A stretch of 9,545 bases of DNA. Origin: Lysobacteraceae bacterium UBA6001. Its GTDB lineage: Bacteria > Pseudomonadota > Gammaproteobacteria > Xanthomonadales > Xanthomonadaceae. Under the pieces are notes generated by a model. It was given only the letters and a program-made list of their open reading frames with translations. It had not been told where the DNA came from and made no database searches. Shown in pieces: positions 1 to 9,234 of the stretch (its first letter is position 1; every line of letters starts with the position of its first letter). The stretch is taken from NCBI GenBank assembly GCA_002429615.1, contig DJAN01000202.1:1-9545 (forward strand). Direction: 5' to 3'. The position numbers were made by a program, and so were the translations under genes.

Positions 1-44
1 GCCCCCGCAGTCCCTACGGATTCCCGCGACCGGATGCGGATGCA

Positions 45-88
45 TTCACCGGAACTCCTTCGCCGGAAATTCTTCGCCGGAACTCCTT
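45..88. repeat. Three tandem 14-bp repeats
   Basis: Three back-to-back 14-nt units built on TTCRCCGGAAMTYC start at 45, 59 and 73, with a trailing TT. The first and third differ at one position and the middle unit has a few changes. The array ends two bases before a REP-like element. No gene covers this stretch. It may be decay of a longer intergenic repeat, and no function is visible. Confidence 0.7.
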
Positions 89-89
89 T

Positions 90-114
90 GTAGGAGCGGC
101 TTCATCCGCGACCG
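90..114 (+). repeat. REP-like palindromic element, copy 1
   Basis: A 25-nt element beginning GTAGGAGCGGCTTCATCCGC. It matches the copy at 9203-9227 with a single difference (T for G in the second arm), which weakens the hairpin GCGGC/GCCGC in this copy. Short elements of this type are common between genes in Xanthomonadaceae and Pseudomonas, where REP sequences are thought to be moved by RAYT transposases. Nothing else is recognised in the 209 bp before the first gene apart from the 14-bp repeats, and no convincing promoter was found. Confidence 0.75.
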
Positions 115-209
115 TAAATAGGGAACCAAGGTGACAGATCGAAACCCGGCCAACCCCCAGACATGAGACATTCTCCCCCCAATCCAGCAGCTCGCCGAGG
201 ATCACCCCC

Positions 210-641
210 ATGCGTGCGAAGCAGCCCCCACCATCAACACCGAAACTTCTGTCCGGCGGCAATCCCCAGATTCCCAAGGGCGATGGCGATGCGCCCGTGC
301 AGGCTTACATCGCCGCGATGCCGGCCTGGAAACAATCCGTGGGCCGCACGCTCGATGCGCTGATCAGCGAGGCAGTGCCCGGCGTGCGCAAGGCGGTGAA
401 GTGGAATTCGCCCTTCTACGGTGCGCCGCAGCAAGAAGGCTGGTTCCTCAGCTTCCACTGCTTCGCGCGCTACGTGAAAGTGGCCTTCTTCCAGGGCGCC
501 GCGCTGCGGCCGCCGCCGCCGGAACCCTCCAGGCACGCGCATGTCCGCTACTTTCACCTCCACGAAGCCGACAGTATCGACCCGGCACAGTTCAGCGACT
601 GGGTGCGGCAGGCCAGCCAACTCCCGGGCGAGAAGATGTAA
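210..641 (+). CDS. DUF1801 (YdhG-like) domain protein
   Basis: A 143-residue cytoplasmic protein matching the DUF1801 family, which has the YdhG/YjbR/CyaY frataxin-like fold. Some members, such as Bacillus YdhG, have been linked to iron delivery. The family hallmark is KAVKWNSPFYG at residues 61-71, followed by strands WFLSFHCF and YVKVAFFQGA (about 78-97) and a C-terminal helix with DWVRQ. The ATG at 210 is preceded by GAGG at 197-200, nine bases upstream, which supports this start over the overlapping ATG at 163 in another frame. The first 25 residues are Pro/Gly-rich and probably disordered. A second, divergent family member starts 30 bp downstream, so the two are probably co-transcribed. 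The biochemical role is not established, and iron binding is only a possibility by family. Confidence 0.88.
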   Translation: MRAKQPPPSTPKLLSGGNPQIPKGDGDAPVQAYIAAMPAWKQSVGRTLDALISEAVPGVRKAVKWNSPFYGAPQQEGWFLSFHCFARYVKVAFFQGAALRPPPPEPSRHAHVRYFHLHEADSIDPAQFSDWVRQASQLPGEKM

Positions 642-671
642 TGTGCGCACACCGCCGCTGCCAGGACCGCC

Positions 672-1076
672 ATGCGCCCGATGCCTGCCAACACGTCCGA
701 CGATTCCCAGGCCGATGCGCCGCAGCGCATCGATGCGCGCATCGCTGAACTCGGCGACTGGCGAGGCGATGCGCTCGCCAAGGTGCGCGCGCTGATCCAC
801 GCCGCGGACCCGCAGGTGGTGGAGGAGATCAAGTGGCGTGGCACGCCGGTTTGGTCCCACGACGGCATCCTGTGTACTGGCGAGAGCTACAAGGACAAGA
901 TCAAGCTGACCTTCGCCAAGGGCGCGAAACTCGCCGATCCGAAAGGCCTGTTCAATGCCAGCCTCGACGGCAATACGCGCCGCGCGCTCGATATCTTCGA
1001 AGGCGACAAGCTCAACGAGGCCGCCTTCAAGGCGCTGATCAAGGCCGCGGTGGCGGCCAACCAGAAGAAGCGCTGA
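672..1076 (+). CDS. Second DUF1801 domain protein
   Basis: A 134-residue soluble protein of the same DUF1801 superfamily but a different branch. Its core motif is EEIKWRGTPVW (residues 51-61), followed by strands GILCTGESY and KIKLTFAKGA, a loop with LFNASLDGNTRRALDI and the terminal helix NEAAFKALIKAAVAAN. This tail (substrate-like loop plus R-A-L-D-I) is absent from the upstream paralogue. The ATG at 672 has AGGA five bases upstream; an ATG three codons later is also possible. It lies 30 bp after the preceding DUF1801 gene and converges on the receiver-kinase gene, whose stop begins at 1092. The function is unknown. Such proteins are often annotated as putative iron chaperones on fold alone. 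Confidence 0.87.
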   Translation: MRPMPANTSDDSQADAPQRIDARIAELGDWRGDALAKVRALIHAADPQVVEEIKWRGTPVWSHDGILCTGESYKDKIKLTFAKGAKLADPKGLFNASLDGNTRRALDIFEGDKLNEAAFKALIKAAVAANQKKR

Positions 1077-1101
1077 GCGCGTCGCGCGCCGTCACGCAGC
1101 G
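1071..1101. terminator. Possible bidirectional terminator hairpin
   Basis: Between two convergent genes, an inner stem GCGCG/CGCGC (1077-1081 with 1085-1089, 3-nt loop) is framed by outer arms CGCTG (1071-1075) and CAGCG (1097-1101). Stop codons of both genes (1074-1076 and 1092-1094) fall inside it. There is no U tract and the internal loop is asymmetric. In such GC-rich sequence short inverted repeats also arise by chance, so this is tentative. Confidence 0.3.
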
Positions 1102-2210
1102 CGGCGCGGCAGCCGCATTTCGAAGCGCACTTCGCCGTCGGCATTGTGTGCGCTCAGCTCACCGCCGTGCGCCAGTACGAACTGGTGGGCGATGAACAGG
1201 CCCAGGCCCAGGCCGTGACTGGCATGGAAGCGGGTCTTGAACGGTTCAAACAGACGCGGCAGCAGCTCTTCGTCGATATGCCCGGGGTTGCTCACCGCCA
1301 GGCGCACACGACCGCTCTGGCGACCATCTATCTCCACGCGTACCGGGGCGCCACCGCCATGGATCAGCGCGTTGCCGACCAGGTTGGACACGATCTGCGA
1401 AATCCGGTCCGCGTCGGCATGCACCAGCAGGTCGCCTTCCACCTGCACTTCCAGCGTGGCATCGGCGTGCAGGCCACGCGCCTCCTCCAACACCGCTTCC
1501 ACCAGCTCGCCGCAATGGCAGGCGGTCGGCTGCAGCGCGATGCCGCCGGTGCGGATGCGCGAGAAGTCCAGCAGCTGCTCCACCATGCGCGCCATGCGCA
1601 GGCCGCTGCTCTCCATCTGCCCCAGCGTGCGCTGCACCGCGGCGTCCGGGGGCAACTGCATGGCGAGTTTTTCCGCGCACAGCAGCACCACCGACAGCGG
1701 CGTGCGCAGGTCGTGGGTCAGCACCGCCATCATGGTTTCATTGAGCTTGAGCGCGCGTTCCAGCGATTCGTTGCGCAGCTTCAGCAGCCGGCGCTGCTGG
1801 TACAGCTCGATGAAGACGTTGATCTTGCCGAGGATGACGTGCGGCTCGATCGGCTTGTGCAGGAAATCCACCGCGCCGGCGCCATAGCCCTGGAACGAAC
1901 GCATCGGGTCGCTCGGTGAGGCGGTGAGGAAAATGATCGGCACTTCACGGCTGCGCGCGGCGCCGCGCATCAGTTCGGCCAGCGAGAAGCCGTCCATTTC
2001 CGGCATGTGCACGTCGAGCAGCGCCACGGCAACTTCGTGCTGCAGCAGCAGCTCCAGCGCTTCGGCACCCGAGCGCGCGCACAGCACACGCACGCCGTCG
2101 CGGCGCAGCAGCGCTTCCATCGCGATCAGGTTTTCCACGACATCGTCGACGACCAGCAGGTTGACCGTCTCGGTGGCGTCGGGTGGCAGCGTGGGGGCAA
2201 CCAGGTTCAT
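1092..2210 (-). CDS. Response regulator-histidine kinase (REC-HisKA-HATPase)
   Basis: A 372-residue soluble protein with an N-terminal receiver followed by a kinase core. The receiver (about 16-137) has acidic residues D22-D23, phospho-acceptor D66 in LLDVHMPEMDG, switch T96 and K119-P120. The HisKA helix has the phospho-accepting H166 in THDLRTPLS. The ATPase domain has N280 (SNLVGNALIHG), a G1 box reading VSNPG with Asn308 where Asp is usual, and a G2 box HGLGLGLFIA (332-341). The chosen ATG at 2210 overlaps the cheB stop as ATGA and has GGAG eight bases upstream. An in-frame extension to 2333 would give a Pro/Arg-rich, non-homologous leader. This layout fits a relay protein that takes a phosphoryl group on its receiver and regulates its own kinase. 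It is the last gene of the four-gene operon. No DNA-binding or diguanylate cyclase output is present. Confidence 0.92.
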   Translation of the reverse strand: MNLVAPTLPPDATETVNLLVVDDVVENLIAMEALLRRDGVRVLCARSGAEALELLLQHEVAVALLDVHMPEMDGFSLAELMRGAARSREVPIIFLTASPSDPMRSFQGYGAGAVDFLHKPIEPHVILGKINVFIELYQQRRLLKLRNESLERALKLNETMMAVLTHDLRTPLSVVLLCAEKLAMQLPPDAAVQRTLGQMESSGLRMARMVEQLLDFSRIRTGGIALQPTACHCGELVEAVLEEARGLHADATLEVQVEGDLLVHADADRISQIVSNLVGNALIHGGGAPVRVEIDGRQSGRVRLAVSNPGHIDEELLPRLFEPFKTRFHASHGLGLGLFIAHQFVLAHGGELSAHNADGEVRFEMRLPRRAA

Positions 2211-2791
2211 GGATGGAACTCCGCCAGTCGTTGGCACAGGGCGTCCAGGGTCAACACCGCGTCGGCACCGGCATGGGCCAGCGCCGAGGCCGGCATGAAC
2301 GGGGCTTGGGCATCGGCCGGCTGCTGGATCCACGCGGCACCGCCACGCGCCCGCACCGCGGCGATGCCCTGGCTGCCATCGCTGCTGGCGCCGGTCAGCA
2401 GCACTGCCAGCAGGCGCTCGCCAAAGGTGTCCGCGGCGCTTTCAAACAGTGGGTCGATGGCCGGCCGTGAGAATAGCACCGGCTCGTCGACGGAAAGCGC
2501 GAGCGTGTCGCGGTCCTCGACAAGCAGGTGGTAGTCGGGCGGGGCAAAGGTGACCGTGCCGGGCAGCAGGGGCTGCTTGTCCAGGGCTTCGCGCACTGGC
2601 AGGGCGCAGCCGCTGCCGAGTACCTCGCTGATGCTGCTGGGCCGGTCACGCGGCAGGTGCAGCACGATCAGCACCGGCACCGGCAGGTCGGCGGGCAGGG
2701 CGCCGAGCACGGCGCGCAGCGCGGCCACGCCGCCGGCGGAGGCGCCGATGACGATGGCATCGAAGCGTTGGGCGAGGGCGGATGCGCTCAT
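2207..2791 (-). CDS. cheB: CheB-type protein-glutamate methylesterase, no receiver
   Basis: A 194-residue protein that is only the catalytic domain of CheB, which hydrolyses glutamyl methyl esters (and may deamidate Gln) on chemoreceptors. The triad is visible: S18 in VIGASAGGVAAL, H45 in IVLHLPRDRPS and D138 in LLTGASSDGSQG. The family usually reads TGMGxDG at the last motif, so this is a divergent variant. The PPxYHLLVE segment near 84-92 is also typical. The regulatory receiver that normally inhibits CheB is absent, so activity is not directly gated by CheA. ATG 2791 overlaps the cheR stop as ATGA and GGAAGG lies four bases upstream. The stop overlaps the next start as ATGA. Its neighbours are cheR and kinases rather than cheA, cheW or receptors, which suggests an alternative methylation circuit. 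Confidence 0.92.
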   Translation of the reverse strand: MSASALAQRFDAIVIGASAGGVAALRAVLGALPADLPVPVLIVLHLPRDRPSSISEVLGSGCALPVREALDKQPLLPGTVTFAPPDYHLLVEDRDTLALSVDEPVLFSRPAIDPLFESAADTFGERLLAVLLTGASSDGSQGIAAVRARGGAAWIQQPADAQAPFMPASALAHAGADAVLTLDALCQRLAEFHP

Positions 2792-3608
2792 GCGACCTTC
2801 CGGTACAGGCGCTGCTCGCGCGCGCAGGACTCGAACTCGCCGGCATGCGCGCCGAACTGCAGGCTTTCCTTACTGCCCAGGCCGAGGAAGCCGCGGTGCA
2901 CCAGGGCGTCGCGGAACAGGCCGACCGCGCGGTCCTGCAGGCCGCGGTTGAAATAGATCAGCACGTTGCGGCACGACACCAGGTGCACTTCGGAGAACAC
3001 GTTGTCGGTGGCCAGGCTGTGGTCGGCGAACACCACCTGCCGTTTGAGGCGGCGGTCGAACATGGCGCCGTTATAGGCCGTGCTGTAGTAGTCCGACAGC
3101 GAGCCGCGTCCACCGGCCAGGTGGTAGCTGCGACTGAACTGGGCCATGCGGTCGATGCCGTAGACGCCGGCCTCGGCGGCGGCGAGCGCTTCGGGATTGA
3201 TGTCGGTGGCGTAGATCAGCGTGCGGTCGAGCAGGCCCTCCTCGTGCAGCAGGATAGCCAGCGACCACACTTCCTCGCCGGTGCTGCAGCCTGCCACCCA
3301 GATCTTGCTGGAGGGATAGGTGCGCAGCACCGGCACCACCTGCTCGCGCAGCACGCGGAAGTAATCCGGGTCGCGGAACATCTCCGAGACCTGCACGGTG
3401 AAGTACTGCATCGCCTGCGCGAACAGCTCCGGCTCGTGCAGCAGCCGGTGCTGCAGGTCGGCCACGCGCGCGCAGTCGAAACGGCCCATCGCCTGGCGCA
3501 CGCGCCGGCGCAGCGAGGACACCGCGTACTGGCGGAAGTCGTAGTGGTAGCGCCGGTAGATCGCTTCCAGCAGGACGCCCAGCTCCAGGTCGAACAATGC
3601 GCCTTCGC

Positions 3609-3612
<4 letters not shown>
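2788..3612 (-). CDS. cheR: CheR-type protein-glutamate O-methyltransferase
   Basis: A 274-residue S-adenosylmethionine-dependent methyltransferase that esterifies glutamates in receptor coiled coils. An N-terminal helical domain (about 5-75, with YDFRQYAVSSLRRRVRQ) precedes the Rossmann domain. There, IWVAGCSTGEEVWS (104-117) is the SAM loop, ATDINPEAL (135-143) the acidic SAM contact, and VSCRNVLIYFN (212-222) the family-specific strand. VSEMFRDPDYF (75-85) replaces the more usual FFRD. The start at 3612 overlaps the upstream kinase stop as ATGA. An in-frame extension to 3762 would encode Arg-rich sequence antiparallel to receiver coding and is rejected. No Shine-Dalgarno sequence is apparent within about 18 bases of this ATG, so synthesis probably depends on coupling to the kinase. 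There is no pentapeptide-binding beta-subdomain clue to show which receptor it binds. Confidence 0.93.
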
Positions 3613-6722
<3,110 letters not shown>

Positions 6723-6733
6723 CGTCCCCGTTC

Positions 6734-6879
6734 CGATACTGAAAACAGGCGATACTACCCGAAGGGTCCCGCCTGCCGCGCGGACCGGTCCAGGTGGCAG
6801 CGCCTCCACCTTCCCTTCACGCGGCGATCGGAATCCTTCTGCGTTTTTCCGTCCAGGGGGGCAACATGCACGAGTATCG
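6734..6879. promoter_or_regulatory. Divergent control region with three AGTATCG sites
   Basis: The 187-bp gap between the divergent kinase operon and response-regulator gene must hold both promoters. The 7-mer CGATACT occurs at 6734-6740 and 6750-6756 (16-bp period), and its reverse complement AGTATCG at 6873-6879. The two proximal copies sit 10-35 bp before the kinase start codon. Candidate -10 boxes overlap them (TAGTAT on the minus strand, GATACT on the plus strand), but no matching -35 box was found, so promoter positions are not assigned. The sites could be operators, and no regulator is recognised from the motif. Confidence 0.35.
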
Positions 6880-6913
6880 CGAGGCGCACCGGCGCGCCGG
6901 AAACCCGCTATGA
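6866..6913 (+). CDS. Possible 15-residue leader peptide ORF
   Basis: An ATG preceded four bases upstream by a strong purine run (AGGGGGG, 6855-6861) opens a 15-codon frame reading MHEYREAHRRAGNPL. Its TGA (6911-6913) overlaps the response-regulator ATG (6910-6912) as ATGA. The downstream gene has only GGAAA (6899-6903) as ribosome site, and that lies at the end of the perfect palindrome CCGGCGCGCCGG (6889-6900). Translation of the leader could therefore open this structure and feed ribosomes to the regulator. It is seen only as sequence layout; the peptide resembles nothing known and could be a chance ORF. Confidence 0.4.
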   Translation: MHEYREAHRRAGNPL

Positions 6914-7269
6914 GTTCGCCGATCCGGGTGCTGCTGGTCGAGGACCAGGAGGACCTGCGCGAACTGCTCGCCGATGTGATGCAGGGGGCCGGTGCCGAAG
7001 TCCAGGCAGCCGCCACCGCGCATGCGGCGATGGAACTGCTCAGCGGCGGCTATCGCTGCGATGTGCTCTTCAGTGACATCCACATGCCCGGCACCTTGAG
7101 CGGCACCGATCTGGCCGACTACGTGAAGCGGCATCTGCCAGAGGCGACGGTGATCCTGGCGTCCGGGCATCCCCGCTTCCAGCTGGCGCCGCTGCCGGCA
7201 GGCGCGTTGTTCCTGCAGAAGCCGTTCCGCCTCAACCAGTTCATGGACCTGATCCGGCATCGCGCCTGA
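6910..7269 (+). CDS. Single-domain response regulator (CheY-like receiver)
   Basis: A 119-residue stand-alone receiver with no output domain. VLLVEDQEDLRELL gives acidic residues E11 and D12, LFSDIHMPG places phospho-acceptor D56, S85 in ILASGHP is the switch Ser/Thr, and K104-P105 in LFLQKPF is the conserved Lys-Pro. Such proteins act by binding a partner or as phosphoryl shuttles or sinks. ATG 6910 is chosen because the receiver's first strand begins at once; the frame stays open upstream to 6637, but that part is antisense to the kinase membrane region. The gene is divergent from the kinase operon and shares its control region, so it is a plausible partner of that relay. It ends seven bases from the stop of the convergent hydrolase gene. 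Confidence 0.93.
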   Translation: MSSPIRVLLVEDQEDLRELLADVMQGAGAEVQAAATAHAAMELLSGGYRCDVLFSDIHMPGTLSGTDLADYVKRHLPEATVILASGHPRFQLAPLPAGALFLQKPFRLNQFMDLIRHRA

Positions 7270-7283
7270 GCCCGGCTCAGGCG
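7263..7283. terminator. Bidirectional hairpin spanning both stop codons
   Basis: A perfect 9-bp inverted repeat, CGCCTGAGC / GCTCAGGCG with a CCG loop, lies at the junction of two convergent genes. The response-regulator stop TGA (7267-7269) is in the left arm and the hydrolase stop (TCA on the plus strand, 7277-7279) is in the right arm. There is no T tract on either side, so if it terminates, it is not a classical intrinsic terminator. It may instead protect both 3' ends. Confidence 0.6.
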
Positions 7284-9022
7284 TGGATCCAGAACGCGAA
7301 CTCGGCAAACGTATCGCGGTTCCACCATGCCGCCTGGCCGGTGCCATAGCGGAAATTGCGTGCGCCGGCCTGGCTCTGCAGCGGCGCGGTGACGTTGCCG
7401 TCCGCGTCGCGCTTGGCACGCTCGCGGTCGGTCTCGGGCACCACCATCACGATATGCCCGGAGCGCCCGTCTTCCTTGCGACGCGCCACGATCAGGCCCA
7501 AAGCGCCCTGGTTGGCGGCCAGCTGCAGCTTGTCCAGCGTGCCGGTCTGGCGCCAGCCGAAATCCGCGCCGAAATCGCGCAGCCAGCGGAACAGGTCGTT
7601 GGCGCGCATTTCGCGCAGGGTATCGCCGATCAGCGGCGGCACGGTCTGTCCCTGCTGCCATTTCAGCAGGGCCGGCGAGGACCACCACACCCGCGGTAGA
7701 TAGGCACCTGCCAGATGGCAGAAGTCGTGGGTGTAGATGTTGCAGAAGGTCAGGCCGTCACGCGGCTGGTAGCGCTTGTAGGCGGGGTTCTCGCTGTCGA
7801 GCCAGGCGATGATCGCGGCAAGCTCCGCGCGCAGCGCGTCCGGCGTGGTGCCCTGGCGGCCCGGCTGACCTGGCTCGTTGAGCGAATGCGCGTCGGCCGG
7901 CGCGGTGCGGCGGGTGATGCTGTTGCCCGCGCGCGGCATCCATACCGCCGGGATCGGGCCACTGGACGCGGCGCGCGTATCGGCGGCGCCCGGCGCGGTG
8001 GTGGTGGCAGGCGGGGGCGGGAGCACCGGAACCTCGTGCAGGTCAGGCGCGGCCACCAGGTAGCGGGTGGCGGCCCAGCCGCGCAGCAGCGCGCCGGCCA
8101 GGCTGGTCTCCACCGCGAGGAAGCCGTTGACGGCGGTGTCGTCGAGCGCGCGCACCGGCTGGCCGTCCGGCAGCTCACCGACCACGTTGGCGCGCGTCGG
8201 CGTGCTGATCTTCGGCTCGCTGCGCAGATACAGCGTGGAGATGCGCGTATCCACCCGCATCAGCGCGCCGCTGGCGGTGACCGGCGAGGGCGGTGGCACG
8301 ATCGCTTCGCCGGGGGCGGCGGCGGGGATCAGCGCAGGCGCGCCACCGCCGGTGACGGTCTCGCTCAGGCGCAGGTAGTCGAACACCGCCTCGCCGTAGT
8401 ACTTGCCGCCGGGCGGCCGGTAGCCCTGCTTGAGGCCCTTGCGCGGGTCGTAGCGCCCGGTGTTGTAGGCGATGGCCACCGCGACCATGTCGAGCACGCT
8501 GAGCGGATTGCGCTGGTCCAGGCCGATGCGCCTGCGTTGTTCCTTCAGCTCCAGCAGCGCATGCGAGAGCGTTTCGTCGAAGCGCGCGTAGCGCTGCTGC
8601 AGGAAATACTGCGGGTCGACCTTGAAGAACTGCAGATCGCGCTGGAACAGCCCGAAGCCGTGGCAGAACTTGTCCGCCTTCTTTGCCGCCGGGCGGTAGG
8701 ACGGCACATGCTCGGCCATGTCGACCAGCGCCGTGCGGGCGATCTGGAACATCTGTGGCCCCTGCGGCGCGGCCTCCAGTTCGGCGCGGTTACGCGGAAA
8801 CGCGCCGCGGCCGGCGCTGGCGTCCAGCGTGTCACCGACACACAGGGCCAGGATCCGCGTCTCCGGCAATCCGGCGCGCCGCAGCAGCGGCCACACCTCG
8901 CCGGTTTCCTGGCAGGCCAGGGCGACGAGGAAATCCAGGCTGAAAGGCGTGCCCGTGAGGGCTGCCTGCAGGCGCGTGGCGAAGGTCTGCTTGAACCACG
9001 CGATGTCTTCCCGGTTCGGCAT
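7277..9022 (-). CDS. Putative multidomain peptidoglycan hydrolase
   Basis: A 581-residue protein that appears to combine three parts. The N-terminal part (about 1-225) looks lysozyme/transglycosylase-like: FLVALACQETGEVWPLL offers E39 as a candidate catalytic Glu, HGFGLFQRDLQFF (121-133) resembles the G-[LI]-x-Q substrate loop, and AIAYNTGR (183-190) fits the late A-Y-N helix of such enzymes. A central SH3-like domain (about 253-324; STLYLRSEP, GWAATRYL) may bind the wall. After a Pro/Ala/Thr-rich linker, the C-terminal part (about 395-581) has C427-N428 in TFCNIYTHDF and H523 in SGHIVMVVPE, the Cys/His layout of NlpC/CHAP-like amidases. ATG 9022 has AAGGAG eight bases upstream. No Sec signal peptide is seen at this start, so export would need another route (lysis, type VI or other secretion) or an effector-like role. 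The domain calls are from motifs only and the precise cleavage sites are unknown. Confidence 0.65.
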   Translation of the reverse strand: MPNREDIAWFKQTFATRLQAALTGTPFSLDFLVALACQETGEVWPLLRRAGLPETRILALCVGDTLDASAGRGAFPRNRAELEAAPQGPQMFQIARTALVDMAEHVPSYRPAAKKADKFCHGFGLFQRDLQFFKVDPQYFLQQRYARFDETLSHALLELKEQRRRIGLDQRNPLSVLDMVAVAIAYNTGRYDPRKGLKQGYRPPGGKYYGEAVFDYLRLSETVTGGGAPALIPAAAPGEAIVPPPSPVTASGALMRVDTRISTLYLRSEPKISTPTRANVVGELPDGQPVRALDDTAVNGFLAVETSLAGALLRGWAATRYLVAAPDLHEVPVLPPPPATTTAPGAADTRAASSGPIPAVWMPRAGNSITRRTAPADAHSLNEPGQPGRQGTTPDALRAELAAIIAWLDSENPAYKRYQPRDGLTFCNIYTHDFCHLAGAYLPRVWWSSPALLKWQQGQTVPPLIGDTLREMRANDLFRWLRDFGADFGWRQTGTLDKLQLAANQGALGLIVARRKEDGRSGHIVMVVPETDRERAKRDADGNVTAPLQSQAGARNFRYGTGQAAWWNRDTFAEFAFWIHA

Positions 9023-9140
9023 GACACGGCTCCTTGAAGGGACGGGTGGCTTCCTGCGCTGTATGGCCGGCCACATCGGGGACAACGCCGATGGGCGGAA
9101 CAGGCGGACAGCCCCGGACCGGCGGCCGCGCCAGTCCCAT

Positions 9141-9202
9141 TTCCGCTTCCCGCTTCCCCCTTTCCCCTTCGCCCTTTTCCGCTTCCCCTTTTCCCCTTCC
9201 CT
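9141..9202. repeat. Polypyrimidine tract with mirror repeats
   Basis: Sixty-two bases with only four purines (G at 9145, 9152, 9171 and 9181) on the plus strand. It contains a perfect 18-nt mirror repeat, CTTCCCCTTTTCCCCTTC (9182-9199), and a near-mirror 18-mer at 9153-9170. Such tracts can form triplex (H-) DNA. It lies between the oxidoreductase gene and the hydrolase gene. The rest of the 9023-9234 spacer holds the hydrolase ribosome site and a REP-like element, and no clear promoter was recognised. Confidence 0.7.
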
Positions 9203-9227
9203 GTAGGAGCGGCTTCAGCCGCGACCG
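9203..9227 (+). repeat. REP-like palindromic element, copy 2
   Basis: A 25-nt element beginning GTAGGAGCGGCTTCAGCCGC. It forms a hairpin with 6-bp arms GCGGCT/AGCCGC around TC, and is identical to copy 1 (90-114) except for one base. It lies seven bases past the stop codon of the oxidoreductase gene, where it could stabilise or end that transcript. Both copies point the same way on the plus strand. Confidence 0.8.
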
Positions 9228-9234
9228 CGCGCCC

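Noticed and set aside
45..88. CRISPR-like repeats at the left end
   Set aside because: The 14-bp units are directly adjacent with no spacers and there are only three.
14..277. An 87-codon minus-strand frame in the left spacer
   Set aside because: It runs through the REP-like element and tandem repeats, overlaps the supported DUF1801 start, and resembles no protein.
1146..1919. A 257-codon plus-strand frame opposite the receiver-kinase gene
   Set aside because: Antisense to well-conserved kinase motifs, biased towards His, Gln, Arg and Ala.
2211..2333. Longer N-terminus for the receiver-kinase protein
   Set aside because: The added 41 residues are Pro/Gly/Arg-rich, run through cheB coding sequence, and the ATG at 2210 has a ribosome site and ATGA coupling.
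7715..9037. A 440-codon plus-strand frame opposite the hydrolase gene
   Set aside because: Arg/Ala/Val/Gly-rich sequence without recognisable motifs, in the antisense frame of a gene with a good ribosome site and domain motifs.
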